Shown piece after piece: positions 32,156 through 40,572 of a stretch of DNA of 64,000 bases (its first letter is position 1; the number at the start of each line of letters is the position of its first letter). The stretch comes from Streptomyces sp. AC555_RSS877 (lineage in GTDB: Bacteria > Actinomycetota > Actinomycetes > Streptomycetales > Streptomycetaceae). Both the position numbers and the translations under genes were made by a program. The notes under the pieces were generated by a model. That model was not told where the DNA came from. It ran no database searches and worked only from the letters and a program-made list of their open reading frames with translations. The stretch is taken from NCBI RefSeq assembly GCF_019049245.1, contig NZ_JAGMUK010000053.1:53293-117292 (forward strand), given 5' to 3'.

Positions 32156-34260
32156 TTGGCCGCCTCCAGGGTCTTACGGGCCTCACGGGCGCCCAGGGGT
32201 GAGAAGCCGGGGCTGAGGTCCAGGGCCGCCTTCAGCTGGGTGCGGGCCTGCTGCTCGTTGCCCACGGCGTGTTCGATCACACCGCGGTGGTAGAGGAAGG
32301 CGGCGTTGCGGTAGCCGGGGGCCGTGGCCCGGCGGGCGTACGGCAGGGCCTCCTCGTCGCGGCCGTTGACGTGCAGGGCCCAGGCGAGGGCGTCCGCGGT
32401 GTGCACGGTGTGGCGGCGGGCCCATTCGGCGCGGGCCGCGCGCAGGGCCTCGGCCTTGTCGCCGTGGTCGGCGGCGGCGAGCGCGGTGTCGAGGTCGGCG
32501 TTGACACCGCCCGCGCGGGCGAGTGCCGTCCAGGCGTCCACGAGGGCGTACTGGTCGCCGGCCTTCGCCCGGTCGCCCTCGGCGTCGCGGGCCTCGTACA
32601 GCTCGCCGAGTTCGACGAGCGGGCCGGGCAACGGGTAGCGGGCGACGACGGCCTCCATGCCCCTGATCGCGGCGGCCCGGTCGCCGCTCGCGGCCTGAGC
32701 GCGGGCGCGGCCCTCCAGGGCGGGCAGGTAGGCGTCGTCGGCGGCGAGGGCGCGGGCGTAGTGGGTCAGGGCCGTCGCGTACTCGCCCTGGTTCCAGGCG
32801 AGTTGGCCGAGCGCGGTGGCCACGTACGCCACGTCCCCGGGGGCGGTGGCCGACGCGAGCGCCTGCTCCAGCACCCGCCGCGCGGTGGCCACGTCGCCGC
32901 GCAGCTCGTGCACGTACGCGTACCGCGTGAAGACCGGAATGCCCGGCCGGCGTTCGTCCGCGAGGTCGGCGGCCTTCGCCGCGTCGTCGTAACGGCCGAG
33001 TTCGACGAGTGCGTCGATCCGGGAGGACAGGGCGCGCTCGCTGTAGGGGTTCTGCTTCAGCGCCTGGTCCGCGTAATTCAGCGCGTCCTCGAAGTCGTGC
33101 CGGGCCGCGGCGAGGGCGGCGCGGCCGGCGAGAGCCTGGACGTTGTCCGGCTCCAGGCCGAGGGAGCGCCGCAGAGCCCGCTCGGCCTGCGGGTAGCGGG
33201 AGGGGTCCCCCTTCGTCCTGGCCTGCTCGACATAGGCGATACCGAGGGTGGCCCAGCCGCCGAAGTCCCTTGGCTGGGACCGCAGATGAGCCTGCAGAGC
33301 GGTGATACTCGCGTCGAGATCACCGCCGGTGAGCAGTTCGGGCGACACGGCGGCGGGTGCGGAGGCGACCGTCGCCGTCCCGCCGTCCCGCACGGCACCG
33401 ACCGCCACGGAACCGGCGGTGAACGCGACGGCCAACAGCACCGCACAGCCGGCGAGCTGAGCGCCCCGCCAGCGCCGCCCGGCAGCCCCCACCCGCCGCA
33501 CGGCGGCAACGCGCTGGTCGGCCACGGCGATCTCGTCCCCCCGGGCGGGACGGGCCGCCTCCGGCACACCTCGGGCGCCAGGCCGAGGGCCCGCTGACAC
33601 GGCCTCCGCCTCCGGCCGGGTCGCGCCCCGCGCCCGGACTGCCTCGGCGTCGGCCCCGGCCTTCGCGGGTGTCTCCGGCGTGGACCGGGCTTCCGGCGTG
33701 TCGCGGGTTGCGGCCCGAGGCTCGACCTTCGACGCGGCGGCCTGCGGCGCAGCCTGGTCGGCAAACCGGGAATCGGCCGACGAGCCTTCCGCCTCCGGCC
33801 GGGTCGCGCCCTGAGCCTGGGCTGCCTCCGCGTCGGCCCCGGTCCTCGGCGGGGCTGTACTCGAGTCCGCCCCGGGCTTCGGCAGGGCCGACTCGGGGCC
33901 GGCCGCAGCTTGCGGCGGGGCGGTCCTGGGGGTGCCTTTCGCGTCCGGCTCCGCTGTCTCGGAGGTGTCCCTCGTCTCCGGCTCGGCCTGCTCCGGGGCG
34001 AGGGCGGTTGGCGCGGCCACGGAACCCGGGCCGGCCCCCGCCCCCGGCATGGTGGCTGCACTCGCTCCGTCCACCGGCACCGCCACCGGCACAGCAGTCG
34101 CCCCCGCACCGTCTTCGCGTTCCGGCCCCGCGCCCGTACCCGCGCCGCCCGTGCGTCCCGGCTCCGTATCCGCACCCGACCCGCGCCCGCGCTCCGGCAG
34201 TGCCGTCGGCTCTGCGCCCTGGTCGTTCTCCGGTGCGCTGTCGTTCGTACGCCGGGCCAT
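32152..34260 (-). CDS. TPR-repeat protein with long disordered head and one membrane span
   Basis: A 702-residue protein from ATG 34260 (CCGAGGAGAG ahead). Residues 1 to about 240 are low-complexity Ala/Glu/Pro/Thr/Gly/Arg with repeats such as GADAEAVRARGATRPEAE. A membrane span follows (RWRGAQLAGCAVLLAVAFTAGSVAVGAV). The rest, facing outward if the head is inside, has many tetratricopeptide units: GGWATLGIAYVEQARTKGDPSRYPQAERALRRSLGLEPDN, YADQALKQNPYSERAL, LGQLAWNQGEYATALTHYARAL. The TPR part ends LDLSPGFSPLGAREARKTLEAAK. It is sandwiched between DUF4331 and NicO genes and coupled to the latter. A scaffold role is likely; no partner is proven. Confidence 0.83.
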   Translation of the reverse strand: MARRTNDSAPENDQGAEPTALPERGRGSGADTEPGRTGGAGTGAGPEREDGAGATAVPVAVPVDGASAATMPGAGAGPGSVAAPTALAPEQAEPETRDTSETAEPDAKGTPRTAPPQAAAGPESALPKPGADSSTAPPRTGADAEAAQAQGATRPEAEGSSADSRFADQAAPQAAASKVEPRAATRDTPEARSTPETPAKAGADAEAVRARGATRPEAEAVSAGPRPGARGVPEAARPARGDEIAVADQRVAAVRRVGAAGRRWRGAQLAGCAVLLAVAFTAGSVAVGAVRDGGTATVASAPAAVSPELLTGGDLDASITALQAHLRSQPRDFGGWATLGIAYVEQARTKGDPSRYPQAERALRRSLGLEPDNVQALAGRAALAAARHDFEDALNYADQALKQNPYSERALSSRIDALVELGRYDDAAKAADLADERRPGIPVFTRYAYVHELRGDVATARRVLEQALASATAPGDVAYVATALGQLAWNQGEYATALTHYARALAADDAYLPALEGRARAQAASGDRAAAIRGMEAVVARYPLPGPLVELGELYEARDAEGDRAKAGDQYALVDAWTALARAGGVNADLDTALAAADHGDKAEALRAARAEWARRHTVHTADALAWALHVNGRDEEALPYARRATAPGYRNAAFLYHRGVIEHAVGNEQQARTQLKAALDLSPGFSPLGAREARKTLEAAK

Positions 34261-34361
34261 GCCCTCTCCTCGGTCGGCTCGCTGTGCAGGGAAGTCGCGG
34301 CGCGGCCCGCGCCGTGGGGGAAGGTTGGGTGCGGGCCGCGCCAGTCGGTGAAGAGTACGGA

Positions 34362-35894
34362 TCAGTACGCCCGATTCCTCATCCGGCGCCACCACACGAG
34401 GGCCGAGCCGACCAGGAGGATGCCGGCCGCGCCGGCGCCCGCGGAGGCGGCGATCAGGGTGGTGTCGTCGGATCCACCCGCACCGGCCGGCTGGAGGGCG
34501 TCGCCGATCTGGCTGCGGACGTCGTTGCCGTCGGTCGTGCCCTTGGCGAGCGGGCCGCGTGAACCCTCGGTCGGGAGGGCGACGTACGGGAAGGCCTTCT
34601 CGAAGTCCTTGTCGTTCTTGTCGACGGCGTCGCCCAGGTCGTTCTTCGCGCCGAGCAGTTCACCCTCGACGACCTGCAGCGAGGCGTCGATCACGTCGTC
34701 GGTGAGGCGGCGTCCGTTCGGGAAGCCGGCGTTGTCGCCGTCGAGGACACCGAGGCGCTTGGGGTCGGAGACCGGCTTGATCGAGGTGTTCAGGCGCAGT
34801 TCCTCCGCCGGGACCACGTGCGGCGGCTGGTTGAGGCCCTTCACGCCCTTGAGGAAGACGTCGACGAGGTCGTTGCGCGGCTCGTCGGGCGCGTCGATCT
34901 TGTAGATCGCCTCGATGAGCTTCGGCAGCTCCGGGTTGGTCACGTTCTTGAGGAACTGGGCGTCGTCCCGGGGCGCGGACGCGTTGAACTTGTCCTTGTC
35001 CTTGATGGGGTTGACGACCTCGTTGACCAGCGGCATGCCGAGCCGCGAGACCTGGGAGTAGTAGCCCTGGGCGTTCTTGCGCTGGGTCGTCGACCAGATC
35101 CCGACGATCGGCTGCTCGGCCGACTCGGTGATCATGTGGGTCGGCACCTGGAGGGCGATGGAGTTGACGTTGTAGCCCTTGAGCGTGTCGTTGCCGACCT
35201 CGGTGAGGTTCCCGCCGTACAGCAGGTCGAAGACGCGCAGGTCCAGGAAGAACGGGTCGTCGGCCTGGCCGGCGAACGTCGTCGAGCCGCCGGGCAGTTC
35301 GTGCACCGCCTGGTCGCGCAGCTTGGCGTAGTCCGGCATGGACGCCTTGCCGACGTTCGACGGTGCCACCGGCACGTCGTCGGCGACCTTCGTCTTCGAC
35401 ACCAGCCGCTCGTGCTTCAGCTTGATCAGTTCGATGTCGTACGTCTGCGTGACGTTGAGGTCCGGGTCGTCCAGACTCTCGACCGGCCCGGTGTTGTAGA
35501 GGAACGTCTTCTCGTTCTTGACGTGCGTCTTGAAGGTGAAGCGGTACAGCAGCTCGCCCTGCGCGTCACCGTTGTTGTCGATGTGGAGGTCGTACTGCGC
35601 GTCTTCGGCGAACGGGAAGAAGTTCGGACCGCCGGCGGGCTCCTCGAAGGGGGTCCAGTTCGCCACGATCGTCGTGGTGTCCGGCTTGTCCGGGCTGACG
35701 AACGCGTACACATCCGTGTTGTCGTACTGGGGCTGCCCCGAGATCAGGGGGGCCTCCCGGTGGCTGGAGGCGGCGGCCGCCCCCGGTTCCAGCGCGGTCA
35801 CACCGGCGGCTGCGAGCCCGCCGGCGGCCAGCGCACCACATACGAGAGTCGCGAGGTGCTTGTGTCCCGCACCGCTCCTGGAGATTGGTGTCAT
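34362..35894 (-). CDS. DUF4331 secreted, membrane-anchored protein
   Basis: A 510-residue protein from ATG 35894. Signal peptide (LATLVCGALAAGGLAAAGVTAL) is cut near AAAASSHREAP. The DUF4331 core follows: SSHREAPLISGQPQYDNTDVYAFVSPDKPDTTTIVANWTPFEEPAGGPNFFPFAEDAQYDLHIDNNGDA, with the family's His and Asp clusters that suggest metal or ligand binding. The C-terminus has a span and RRMR (LIAASAGAGAAGILLVGSALVWWRRMRNR), so it is tethered outside the membrane; no sortase motif is present. A SigK-like promoter lies 38 to 64 bases upstream. Its role is unestablished; the operon links it to a Ni/Co-type exporter. Confidence 0.88.
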   Translation of the reverse strand: MTPISRSGAGHKHLATLVCGALAAGGLAAAGVTALEPGAAAASSHREAPLISGQPQYDNTDVYAFVSPDKPDTTTIVANWTPFEEPAGGPNFFPFAEDAQYDLHIDNNGDAQGELLYRFTFKTHVKNEKTFLYNTGPVESLDDPDLNVTQTYDIELIKLKHERLVSKTKVADDVPVAPSNVGKASMPDYAKLRDQAVHELPGGSTTFAGQADDPFFLDLRVFDLLYGGNLTEVGNDTLKGYNVNSIALQVPTHMITESAEQPIVGIWSTTQRKNAQGYYSQVSRLGMPLVNEVVNPIKDKDKFNASAPRDDAQFLKNVTNPELPKLIEAIYKIDAPDEPRNDLVDVFLKGVKGLNQPPHVVPAEELRLNTSIKPVSDPKRLGVLDGDNAGFPNGRRLTDDVIDASLQVVEGELLGAKNDLGDAVDKNDKDFEKAFPYVALPTEGSRGPLAKGTTDGNDVRSQIGDALQPAGAGGSDDTTLIAASAGAGAAGILLVGSALVWWRRMRNRAY

Positions 35895-35931
35895 GCCGTC
35901 CGTCCTCAGTCCAACTTGCCTGACGCCGGGG

Positions 35932-35958
35932 ATTCGGAGCGGGGGCGGGGCCGGATTG
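35932..35958 (-). promoter_or_regulatory. SigK-like promoter for the DUF4331 operon
   Basis: On the minus strand CAATCC (-35), a 15-base spacer, then CCGAAT (-10). This resembles the mycobacterial SigK consensus (CCATCC / CCGAAT), and has the same spacing as the divergent motif at 36022-36048. The -10 lies about 38 bases before the DUF4331 start. Confidence 0.6.
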
Positions 35959-36021
35959 GTCGAATCTGAAAAGACTTTTTCTGGCTGCTGGACCCGCGTT
36001 TTCGGCCCGCTGATCCGTACC

Positions 36022-36048
36022 CCATCCGGAGGTGTGTTCGTTGCGAAT
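36022..36048 (+). promoter_or_regulatory. SigK-like promoter for the sigK-rskA operon
   Basis: CCATCC, 15 bases, GCGAAT on the plus strand, about 53 bases before the sigma-factor start. It matches SigK-type sites and mirrors the one on the other strand, so the sigma factor is probably autoregulated. Confidence 0.6.
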
Positions 36049-36100
36049 ACCGCGTGGGACGGGGCGGGCAGGGTGCGGTGTGCGGAGGGGGGGAGCCGGG

Positions 36101-36643
36101 GTGGAGGCTGACGAGCTTCTGGTCCTCGTGGCGGGCGGTGACCAGAGGGCGTTCGAGGAGCTGTACGGGCTGGTGTCCGGGCCCGTGTTCGGGCTCGTGA
36201 GGCGGGTCGTACGGGATCCGGCGCAGTCGGAGGAGGTGTCGCAGGAGGTGCTGCTGGAACTCTGGCGGTCCGCGGGGCGGTTCGACCCGGGGCGGGGCAG
36301 CGCCCTGTCCTGGGTGCTCACCCTCGCCCACCGCCGGGCCGTCGACCGGGTGCGCAGCGCCCGCGCGGCCGGCGAGCGCGAGCAGCGGGAGGCCCGGCGG
36401 GCCCATCACCCCGCCTTCGACCACGTCACCGAGGAGGTCGAGGCCGGCCTCGAACGCGAGTGGGTGCGCCGCTGCCTGGACCGGCTCACGGTCCTGCAGC
36501 GCCAGTCGGTCACCCTCGCTTATTACGAGGGCTATACGTACCGTGAAGTGGCCGAGCAGCTCTCCTTGCCGCTCGGCACGGTGAAGACGCGGATGCGTGA
36601 CGGACTGACCCGTCTGCGCGAGTGCCTGGGAGGTGTGGCGTGA
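36101..36643 (+). CDS. sigK: ECF RNA polymerase sigma factor, SigK type
   Basis: A 180-residue ECF sigma factor. GTG 36101 is preferred: a GGGGGG-rich ribosome site precedes it, and an upstream start at 36032 would lie in the promoter motif. Region 2 has QRAFEELYGLVSGPVFGLVRRVVRDPAQSEEVSQEVLLELWRSAGRFDPGRGSALSWVLTLAHRRAVDRVRS; region 4 has LTVLQRQSVTLAYYEGYTYREVAEQLSLPLGTVKTRMRDGLTRLRECL. This is the pattern of ECF19/SigK. It overlaps the anti-sigma start (GTGA), so the two are made together. Divergent from the DUF4331 operon, its probable target. Confidence 0.88.
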   Translation: MEADELLVLVAGGDQRAFEELYGLVSGPVFGLVRRVVRDPAQSEEVSQEVLLELWRSAGRFDPGRGSALSWVLTLAHRRAVDRVRSARAAGEREQREARRAHHPAFDHVTEEVEAGLEREWVRRCLDRLTVLQRQSVTLAYYEGYTYREVAEQLSLPLGTVKTRMRDGLTRLRECLGGVA

Positions 36644-37446
36644 GCCTTCTGCGCCGAGAGGACCTGCACTCCCTGGCCGCTCCCTACGCCCTGGACGCCC
36701 TCGACCCCGACGAGCGCCGCCGTTTCGAGAAGCACCTGAAGAAGTGCGACGGCTGCACCGCCGAGGTGCGCGCCCTGGCCGAGGACGCCGTCCGGCTCGC
36801 CTGGTCGACGGCCGCACCGCCGCCGCCCGCGATGCGCGAGCGGGTCCTGGCCGCCGTGCGCGCGACCGCGCAGGAGACCACCCGGCAGGAGACGGCACGC
36901 GCGCGTACGCCCCAGCTGCCGCCGCACGTGTGGGGCGTACAGCCGCCGCCGCGCGTACGTGAGCGGCGGCGGATCCCCCTGTTCGTGCCCTTCGCGACGG
37001 TCACCGCCGCCGCCGCCCTCGTGGTCGCGTCCCTGTTCGCCGTCCAGGCGGGACAGACGGAGGAACAGCTGAACGCCGAGCGGGCCCAGGCGCGTGAGAT
37101 CGCCCACGTTCTCGCGGCTCCCGACGCGCGGGCGACGACGGGTCAGGACACCGTGGGCCGCAGGATCGGAGTGATCGCCTCCGCAACCGAGGGCAGCGCG
37201 GTCGTCACCCTGAGCGGATACGGCGACCTGCCGAGCGACCGCGTGCGCCAACTGTGGCTCATGCGCCCCGACGCGCAACCGCGCTCCCTCGGGCTCTTCG
37301 ACGACGACACGCCCTTGGTGGTGTCCGGTCTCGACACCTCCGCCACGTCACTCGCTGTGACCGTCGAGCCCGACGGTGGCTCACCGCAGCCCACTACTCA
37401 GCCGGTTGTCCAACTCGCCCTGAAATCAGTTGGATTCGGAGAGTGA
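36640..37446 (+). CDS. rskA: RskA-type anti-sigma-K factor
   Basis: A 268-residue membrane anti-sigma factor from GTG 36640. The N-terminal zinc-finger-like domain has the His-x3-Cys-x2-Cys motif HLKKCDGC after LHSLAAPYALDALDPDERRRFE. A span follows near IPLFVPFATVTAAAALVVASLFAV. The outer RskA domain reads VGVIAS-type: RRIGVIASATEGSAVVTLSGYGDLPSDRVRQLWLMRPDAQPRSLGLFDDDTPLVVSGLD. In M. tuberculosis RskA holds SigK and releases it on an outer redox signal. The same logic is likely here; the signal is unknown. Confidence 0.9.
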   Translation: MSLLRREDLHSLAAPYALDALDPDERRRFEKHLKKCDGCTAEVRALAEDAVRLAWSTAAPPPPAMRERVLAAVRATAQETTRQETARARTPQLPPHVWGVQPPPRVRERRRIPLFVPFATVTAAAALVVASLFAVQAGQTEEQLNAERAQAREIAHVLAAPDARATTGQDTVGRRIGVIASATEGSAVVTLSGYGDLPSDRVRQLWLMRPDAQPRSLGLFDDDTPLVVSGLDTSATSLAVTVEPDGGSPQPTTQPVVQLALKSVGFGE

Positions 37447-37572
37447 TCAGAAAGGAGTCGTCAACCTGCTTACGGGGAAGGTGAATCCTGTGACCGCGAT
37501 ACACGAGTGCCCCGAGGGGGCGATAGGGTTACCCTGCCCGGGCCGGGTGGACTCGTACGGGTGGGGAGTGAC

Positions 37573-37842
37573 ATGGAACAGATAACAGTGCGCAGCAGGG
37601 CACGTGTCCCTGCGATCACCTGCGGGAGCAGCGCGACCAGTTCGCGCCTCGACCGCCATCTCTCGGTACTGGGCGGTCCTGCCGTCCCGCAGCGGGAGAC
37701 CGTCGAGGCGACCTCGCTGATGCGTGAGCTGACCGCGCGTGACACCCCGCAGGAGCGCAGCCCCAGGGGTGCGCGAGTGAGCCGGGTTCTGCTCTTCGCG
37801 CCACTGCGCCGACTGCGCCGTTCGCTGTTCGGCGGGCGCTGA
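37573..37842 (+). CDS. Small Arg/Ser-rich hypothetical protein
   Basis: An 89-residue protein from ATG 37573, with GGGGAG nine bases ahead. It begins MEQITVRSRARVPAITCGSS, has one Cys, a central LDRHLSVLGGPAVPQRETVEATSLMRELTARD and ends in a basic amphipathic stretch (VLLFAPLRRLRRSLFGGR) that could touch a membrane. The upstream patch GATAGGGTTACCCTG near 37520 looks like a promoter. I know no function. Codon use and RBS support it as real. Confidence 0.7.
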   Translation: MEQITVRSRARVPAITCGSSATSSRLDRHLSVLGGPAVPQRETVEATSLMRELTARDTPQERSPRGARVSRVLLFAPLRRLRRSLFGGR

Positions 37843-38021
37843 GTCCGTGCTCAGACGTCTCTGATCCGCGCTCAGGCGGCCGCAGCTCCGGCCGGTGCTG
37901 CGATCCCGTCGTCCGTCATCCCCACGGCATGCAGCGGCGCCCAGGTGTGTCCGCCGAGCGCGGATACGTTTCCTTCCCCTCCCTCCCGTCGCCTTCGCGC
38001 CCACCCCGCGGGCCCGTGAGT
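37843..38021. other. Intergenic spacer, small gene / ABC permease (convergent)
   Basis: About 180 bases between convergent genes. No coding support and no strong perfect hairpin was seen. Confidence 0.3.
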
Positions 38022-38804
38022 TCAGCGCTCGCCGTGCGCGTACCGGTGCACGGCGAGCGGCATGAACGCCGCCAGGAGGACCGCGCACCAGGCCAGCGAC
38101 CCGGCGACGGGATGAGCCACCGGCCAGGCCGCCCCCTCCGGGACGGGGGCGTTGCCGAAGAGGTCCCGCAGGGCCGTCGTCACCGCGCTGATCGGATTCC
38201 ACTCGGCGACCGTCCGCAGCCACCCCGGCAGGCCCTCGGCAGGGATGTACGCGTTGGACAGCAGCGGCAGCAGGAAGGTCGCGCCGCCCAGCTGGCCCGC
38301 GGCCTCCTCGTTCCGGGTCAGCAGGCCCAGGAAGATGCCGATCCAGGTGGTGGCGAACCGGAACAGCAGCAGCAGACCGAAGGCCCCCACCGCCTCCAGA
38401 GCGCTCCCCTCAACGCGCCAGCCCACCGCGAGGCCGACCAGCAGCAGCGGAACCGTACCGGCCGCCGTCACGACCAGATCCGCGACCGCCTGACCGAGCG
38501 GTACGGCCGCCCGGCTCATCGGCAGGGTACGGAAGCGGTCCATCACACCCCGGTGGGTGTCCCCCGCCGCCTGGAACATCCCCGTCATGATCCCGTTCGC
38601 GGCCGTCGCCACCAGCAGGCCCGGGAGCAGGAACGCGCGGTACTCCTCGCCCGGCATCGCGAGCGCGCTGCCGAAGACGTAGCCGAAGAACAGCAGCATG
38701 CTGATCGGCATGGTCTGGGTCAGGATCAGCAGCCCCGGGTTGTTCCGCATCCGCCGCAGCTGGCGGCCCAGCATCGCGGTCCCGTCGTAGGCCAGTGTGG
38801 TCAT
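38022..38804 (-). CDS. ABC-2 type drug-export permease (DrrB-like)
   Basis: A 260-residue, six-span permease. Opening LAYDGTAMLGRQLRRMRNNPGLLILTQTMPISMLLFFGYVFGSAL and the conserved cytoplasmic loop GDTHRGVMDRFRTLPMSRAAVPLGQAVADL mark the DrrB/ABC-2 membrane family, as does LPLLSNAYIPAEGLPGWLRTVAEWNPISAVTTALRDLFG near the end. It overlaps the ATPase gene by 4 bp (ATGA), forming a two-gene exporter controlled by the divergent TetR repressor. Substrate is likely a hydrophobic drug-like compound. Confidence 0.92.
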   Translation of the reverse strand: MTTLAYDGTAMLGRQLRRMRNNPGLLILTQTMPISMLLFFGYVFGSALAMPGEEYRAFLLPGLLVATAANGIMTGMFQAAGDTHRGVMDRFRTLPMSRAAVPLGQAVADLVVTAAGTVPLLLVGLAVGWRVEGSALEAVGAFGLLLLFRFATTWIGIFLGLLTRNEEAAGQLGGATFLLPLLSNAYIPAEGLPGWLRTVAEWNPISAVTTALRDLFGNAPVPEGAAWPVAHPVAGSLAWCAVLLAAFMPLAVHRYAHGER

Positions 38805-39748
38805 GCCGCACGCTCCTTGTGGTCGTCGGTGAGCCGGAGGAACACGTCGTCGAGGGTCGGCGGACGCAGGCTCGCGTCCAGCAACGGCACACCCGCCGCG
38901 TCCAGTTCGCGCACGAGACGGGGGAGCGTGAGCGTCGAGTCGCGGCTGACCGCGCCGACCGCGTTCCGCTCGTGGTCGAACGACGGCTGCGCGCCGGTGA
39001 GTCGATCCAGCACGGCCGCCGCCTCGGCCAGCACGTCCGCGTTCGCGACGACGACCTCGACCTGGGTCCCGATGAGCGACTTGAGCTGGGCAGGCGAGCC
39101 CGTGTGCGCGACCCGCCCCTGGTCCACCAGGGCGATGCCGTCGGCGAGTTGGTCGGCCTCCTCCAGATACTGCGTGGTCAGCAGCACGGTCGTGCCGTGG
39201 GCCGTGAGGTCGCGCACGGCGGCCCAGATCAGGTTCCGGCTGGCCGGGTCGAGCCCGGTGGTCGGCTCGTCCAGGAACAGCACCTCGGGGCGGCGGATCA
39301 GGCTCGCCGCCAGGTCGAGGCGGCGCCGCATTCCGCCCGAGTAGGTGGACGCGGGCCGGTCGGCGGCCCCGGCCAGTCCGAAGCGGTCCAGGAGCTCGCT
39401 GGTCCGCTCGGCCGGCCCCCGCACTCGGTGCAGCCGGGCGAACAGGCGCAGGTTCTCGCGCCCGGTCAGGTCCCCGTCGACCGACGCGTACTGCCCGGTG
39501 ACGCCGATCCTGCGCCGTACCGCCGCCGCCTCACGCACGAGGTCGTGCCCGGCGATCCGCGCGGAGCCCGCGTCGGGGCGCAGCAGCGTGGTGAGCAGTC
39601 GCACGGCCGTGGTCTTGCCGGCCCCGTTCGGGCCGAGGATTCCGCAGACCGTGCCGGTCGCCACCGCGAGATCCAGGCCGCGCAGGGCGTGGACGGCACC
39701 GAACCGCTTCTCCAGACCTTCACTAAGTACAGCGTACGTAGAAGTCAT
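38801..39748 (-). CDS. ABC transporter ATPase (DrrA-like)
   Basis: A 315-residue ATPase from ATG 39748. Walker A GPNGAGKTTAVR, Q-loop VTGQYASVD, signature YSGGMRRRLDLA, Walker B VLFLDEPTTGLD and switch His replaced by Gln in TTQYLEEADQLAD, as is usual for DrrA. The C-terminal extension (SRDSTLTLPRLVRELDAAGVPLLDASLRPPTLDDVFLRLT) is the DrrA type. Codons 3-9 contain one of two TetR operators. It partners with the DrrB-like permease. Confidence 0.93.
   Translation of the reverse strand: MTSTYAVLSEGLEKRFGAVHALRGLDLAVATGTVCGILGPNGAGKTTAVRLLTTLLRPDAGSARIAGHDLVREAAAVRRRIGVTGQYASVDGDLTGRENLRLFARLHRVRGPAERTSELLDRFGLAGAADRPASTYSGGMRRRLDLAASLIRRPEVLFLDEPTTGLDPASRNLIWAAVRDLTAHGTTVLLTTQYLEEADQLADGIALVDQGRVAHTGSPAQLKSLIGTQVEVVVANADVLAEAAAVLDRLTGAQPSFDHERNAVGAVSRDSTLTLPRLVRELDAAGVPLLDASLRPPTLDDVFLRLTDDHKERAA
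39724..39740. promoter_or_regulatory. TetR operator inside the start of the ABC ATPase gene
   Basis: TAAGTACAGCGTACGTA, the inverse of the site at 39767-39783 with one arm base changed. It covers about codons 3-9 of the ATPase gene. Its centre is 43 bp, four helical turns, from the other site. Confidence 0.65.
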
Positions 39749-39766
39749 GTCCCGACCATAGCGCAC

Positions 39767-39783
39767 TACGTACGCTGTACGTA
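39767..39783. promoter_or_regulatory. TetR operator between divergent genes
   Basis: TACGTACGCTGTACGTA: perfect 7-bp arms around GCT. It lies in the 63-base gap between the ABC operon and the tetR gene, ending 28 bases before the tetR start, so it can silence both. Confidence 0.75.
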
Positions 39784-39811
39784 ACTAGGATGGAGGTCGA
39801 GGTGATGATCG

Positions 39812-40534
39812 ATGGCGGGCCGAGCGGCCGTACCCGAAGTGATCTGGGCCCGTCCCGAGCGGACGGGCCGGGGGCCGAAACCGGCGTTCACGCGTGCGGA
39901 CGTCGCGGCTGCGGCCGTGCGGATCGCTGACGCGCAGGGGCTGGACGGCGTCTCCATGCGGCACGTCGCGGCCGAACTGGGCTGCGGAACGATGTCGCTC
40001 TACAACTACGTGCCGCGCAAGGAGGACCTGTACGAGCTGATGCTCGACGCCATCGGCGCCGAGCACGAGATGAGCGAGCCGTCCGGCGACTGGCGCGCCG
40101 ACATGCTGCGCAACGCCCATGAGACCCGCGCCATCATGCGCCGCCACGCGTGGGTGCCGCGCCTGATGTCGGGGGTCTACGGCTTCAGCCCCAACACCCT
40201 GCGCTATCTGGAGCACTGCCTGGCCTGCCTCGAACCGCTCGAGCAGCCGTACAGCATCAAGATGGAGCTGGTCGCGCTGCTCAACGGCGTCGTGACGACG
40301 TACACCGCGAACGAGCTCGCCACCGCCGAGCGCACCCGCTCCATGCCCTGGTCCGAGGAGGAGGAGAACGCGGTCCGTATCGCCTACCTCGGAAGCCAGG
40401 TGGCCACCGGTGCCTATCCGCGGCTGGCGGCGGCCTTCATGGAGGACGCCGGGCCGATCGACCTGGAGGCGGTGTTCGACCGCGCGCTCCAGCGGGTCCT
40501 GGACGCCTTCGAGCCCAGGGGTCAAGGGAGCTAG
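39812..40534 (+). CDS. TetR-family repressor of the DrrAB-type exporter
   Basis: A 240-residue regulator. HTH: FTRADVAAAAVRIADAQGLDGVSMRHVAAELGCGTMSLYNYVPRKEDLYELMLDAI. The ligand domain (residues 90-240) resembles the TetR_C_1 type (RHAWVPRLMSGVYGFSPNTLRYLEHCLACLEP ... LLNGVVTTYTANEL). ATG 39812 is preceded by GAGGTGA. It is divergent from the exporter with a palindrome between, the standard efflux-repressor layout. Confidence 0.9.
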   Translation: MAGRAAVPEVIWARPERTGRGPKPAFTRADVAAAAVRIADAQGLDGVSMRHVAAELGCGTMSLYNYVPRKEDLYELMLDAIGAEHEMSEPSGDWRADMLRNAHETRAIMRRHAWVPRLMSGVYGFSPNTLRYLEHCLACLEPLEQPYSIKMELVALLNGVVTTYTANELATAERTRSMPWSEEEENAVRIAYLGSQVATGAYPRLAAAFMEDAGPIDLEAVFDRALQRVLDAFEPRGQGS

Positions 40535-40572
40535 GGGGCGAGAGGCTGCGGTCAGGGGTCAGAGGCCAGGGG

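Noticed and set aside
30785..32293. Plus-strand frame rich in Val/Gly opposite the NicO gene
   Set aside because: It is the complement of the His-Pro loop and of the signal region; no independent support.
36032..36100. Longer N-terminus for the sigma factor
   Set aside because: It would be read from inside the promoter motif; residues are Arg/Gly-rich and not part of the ECF fold.
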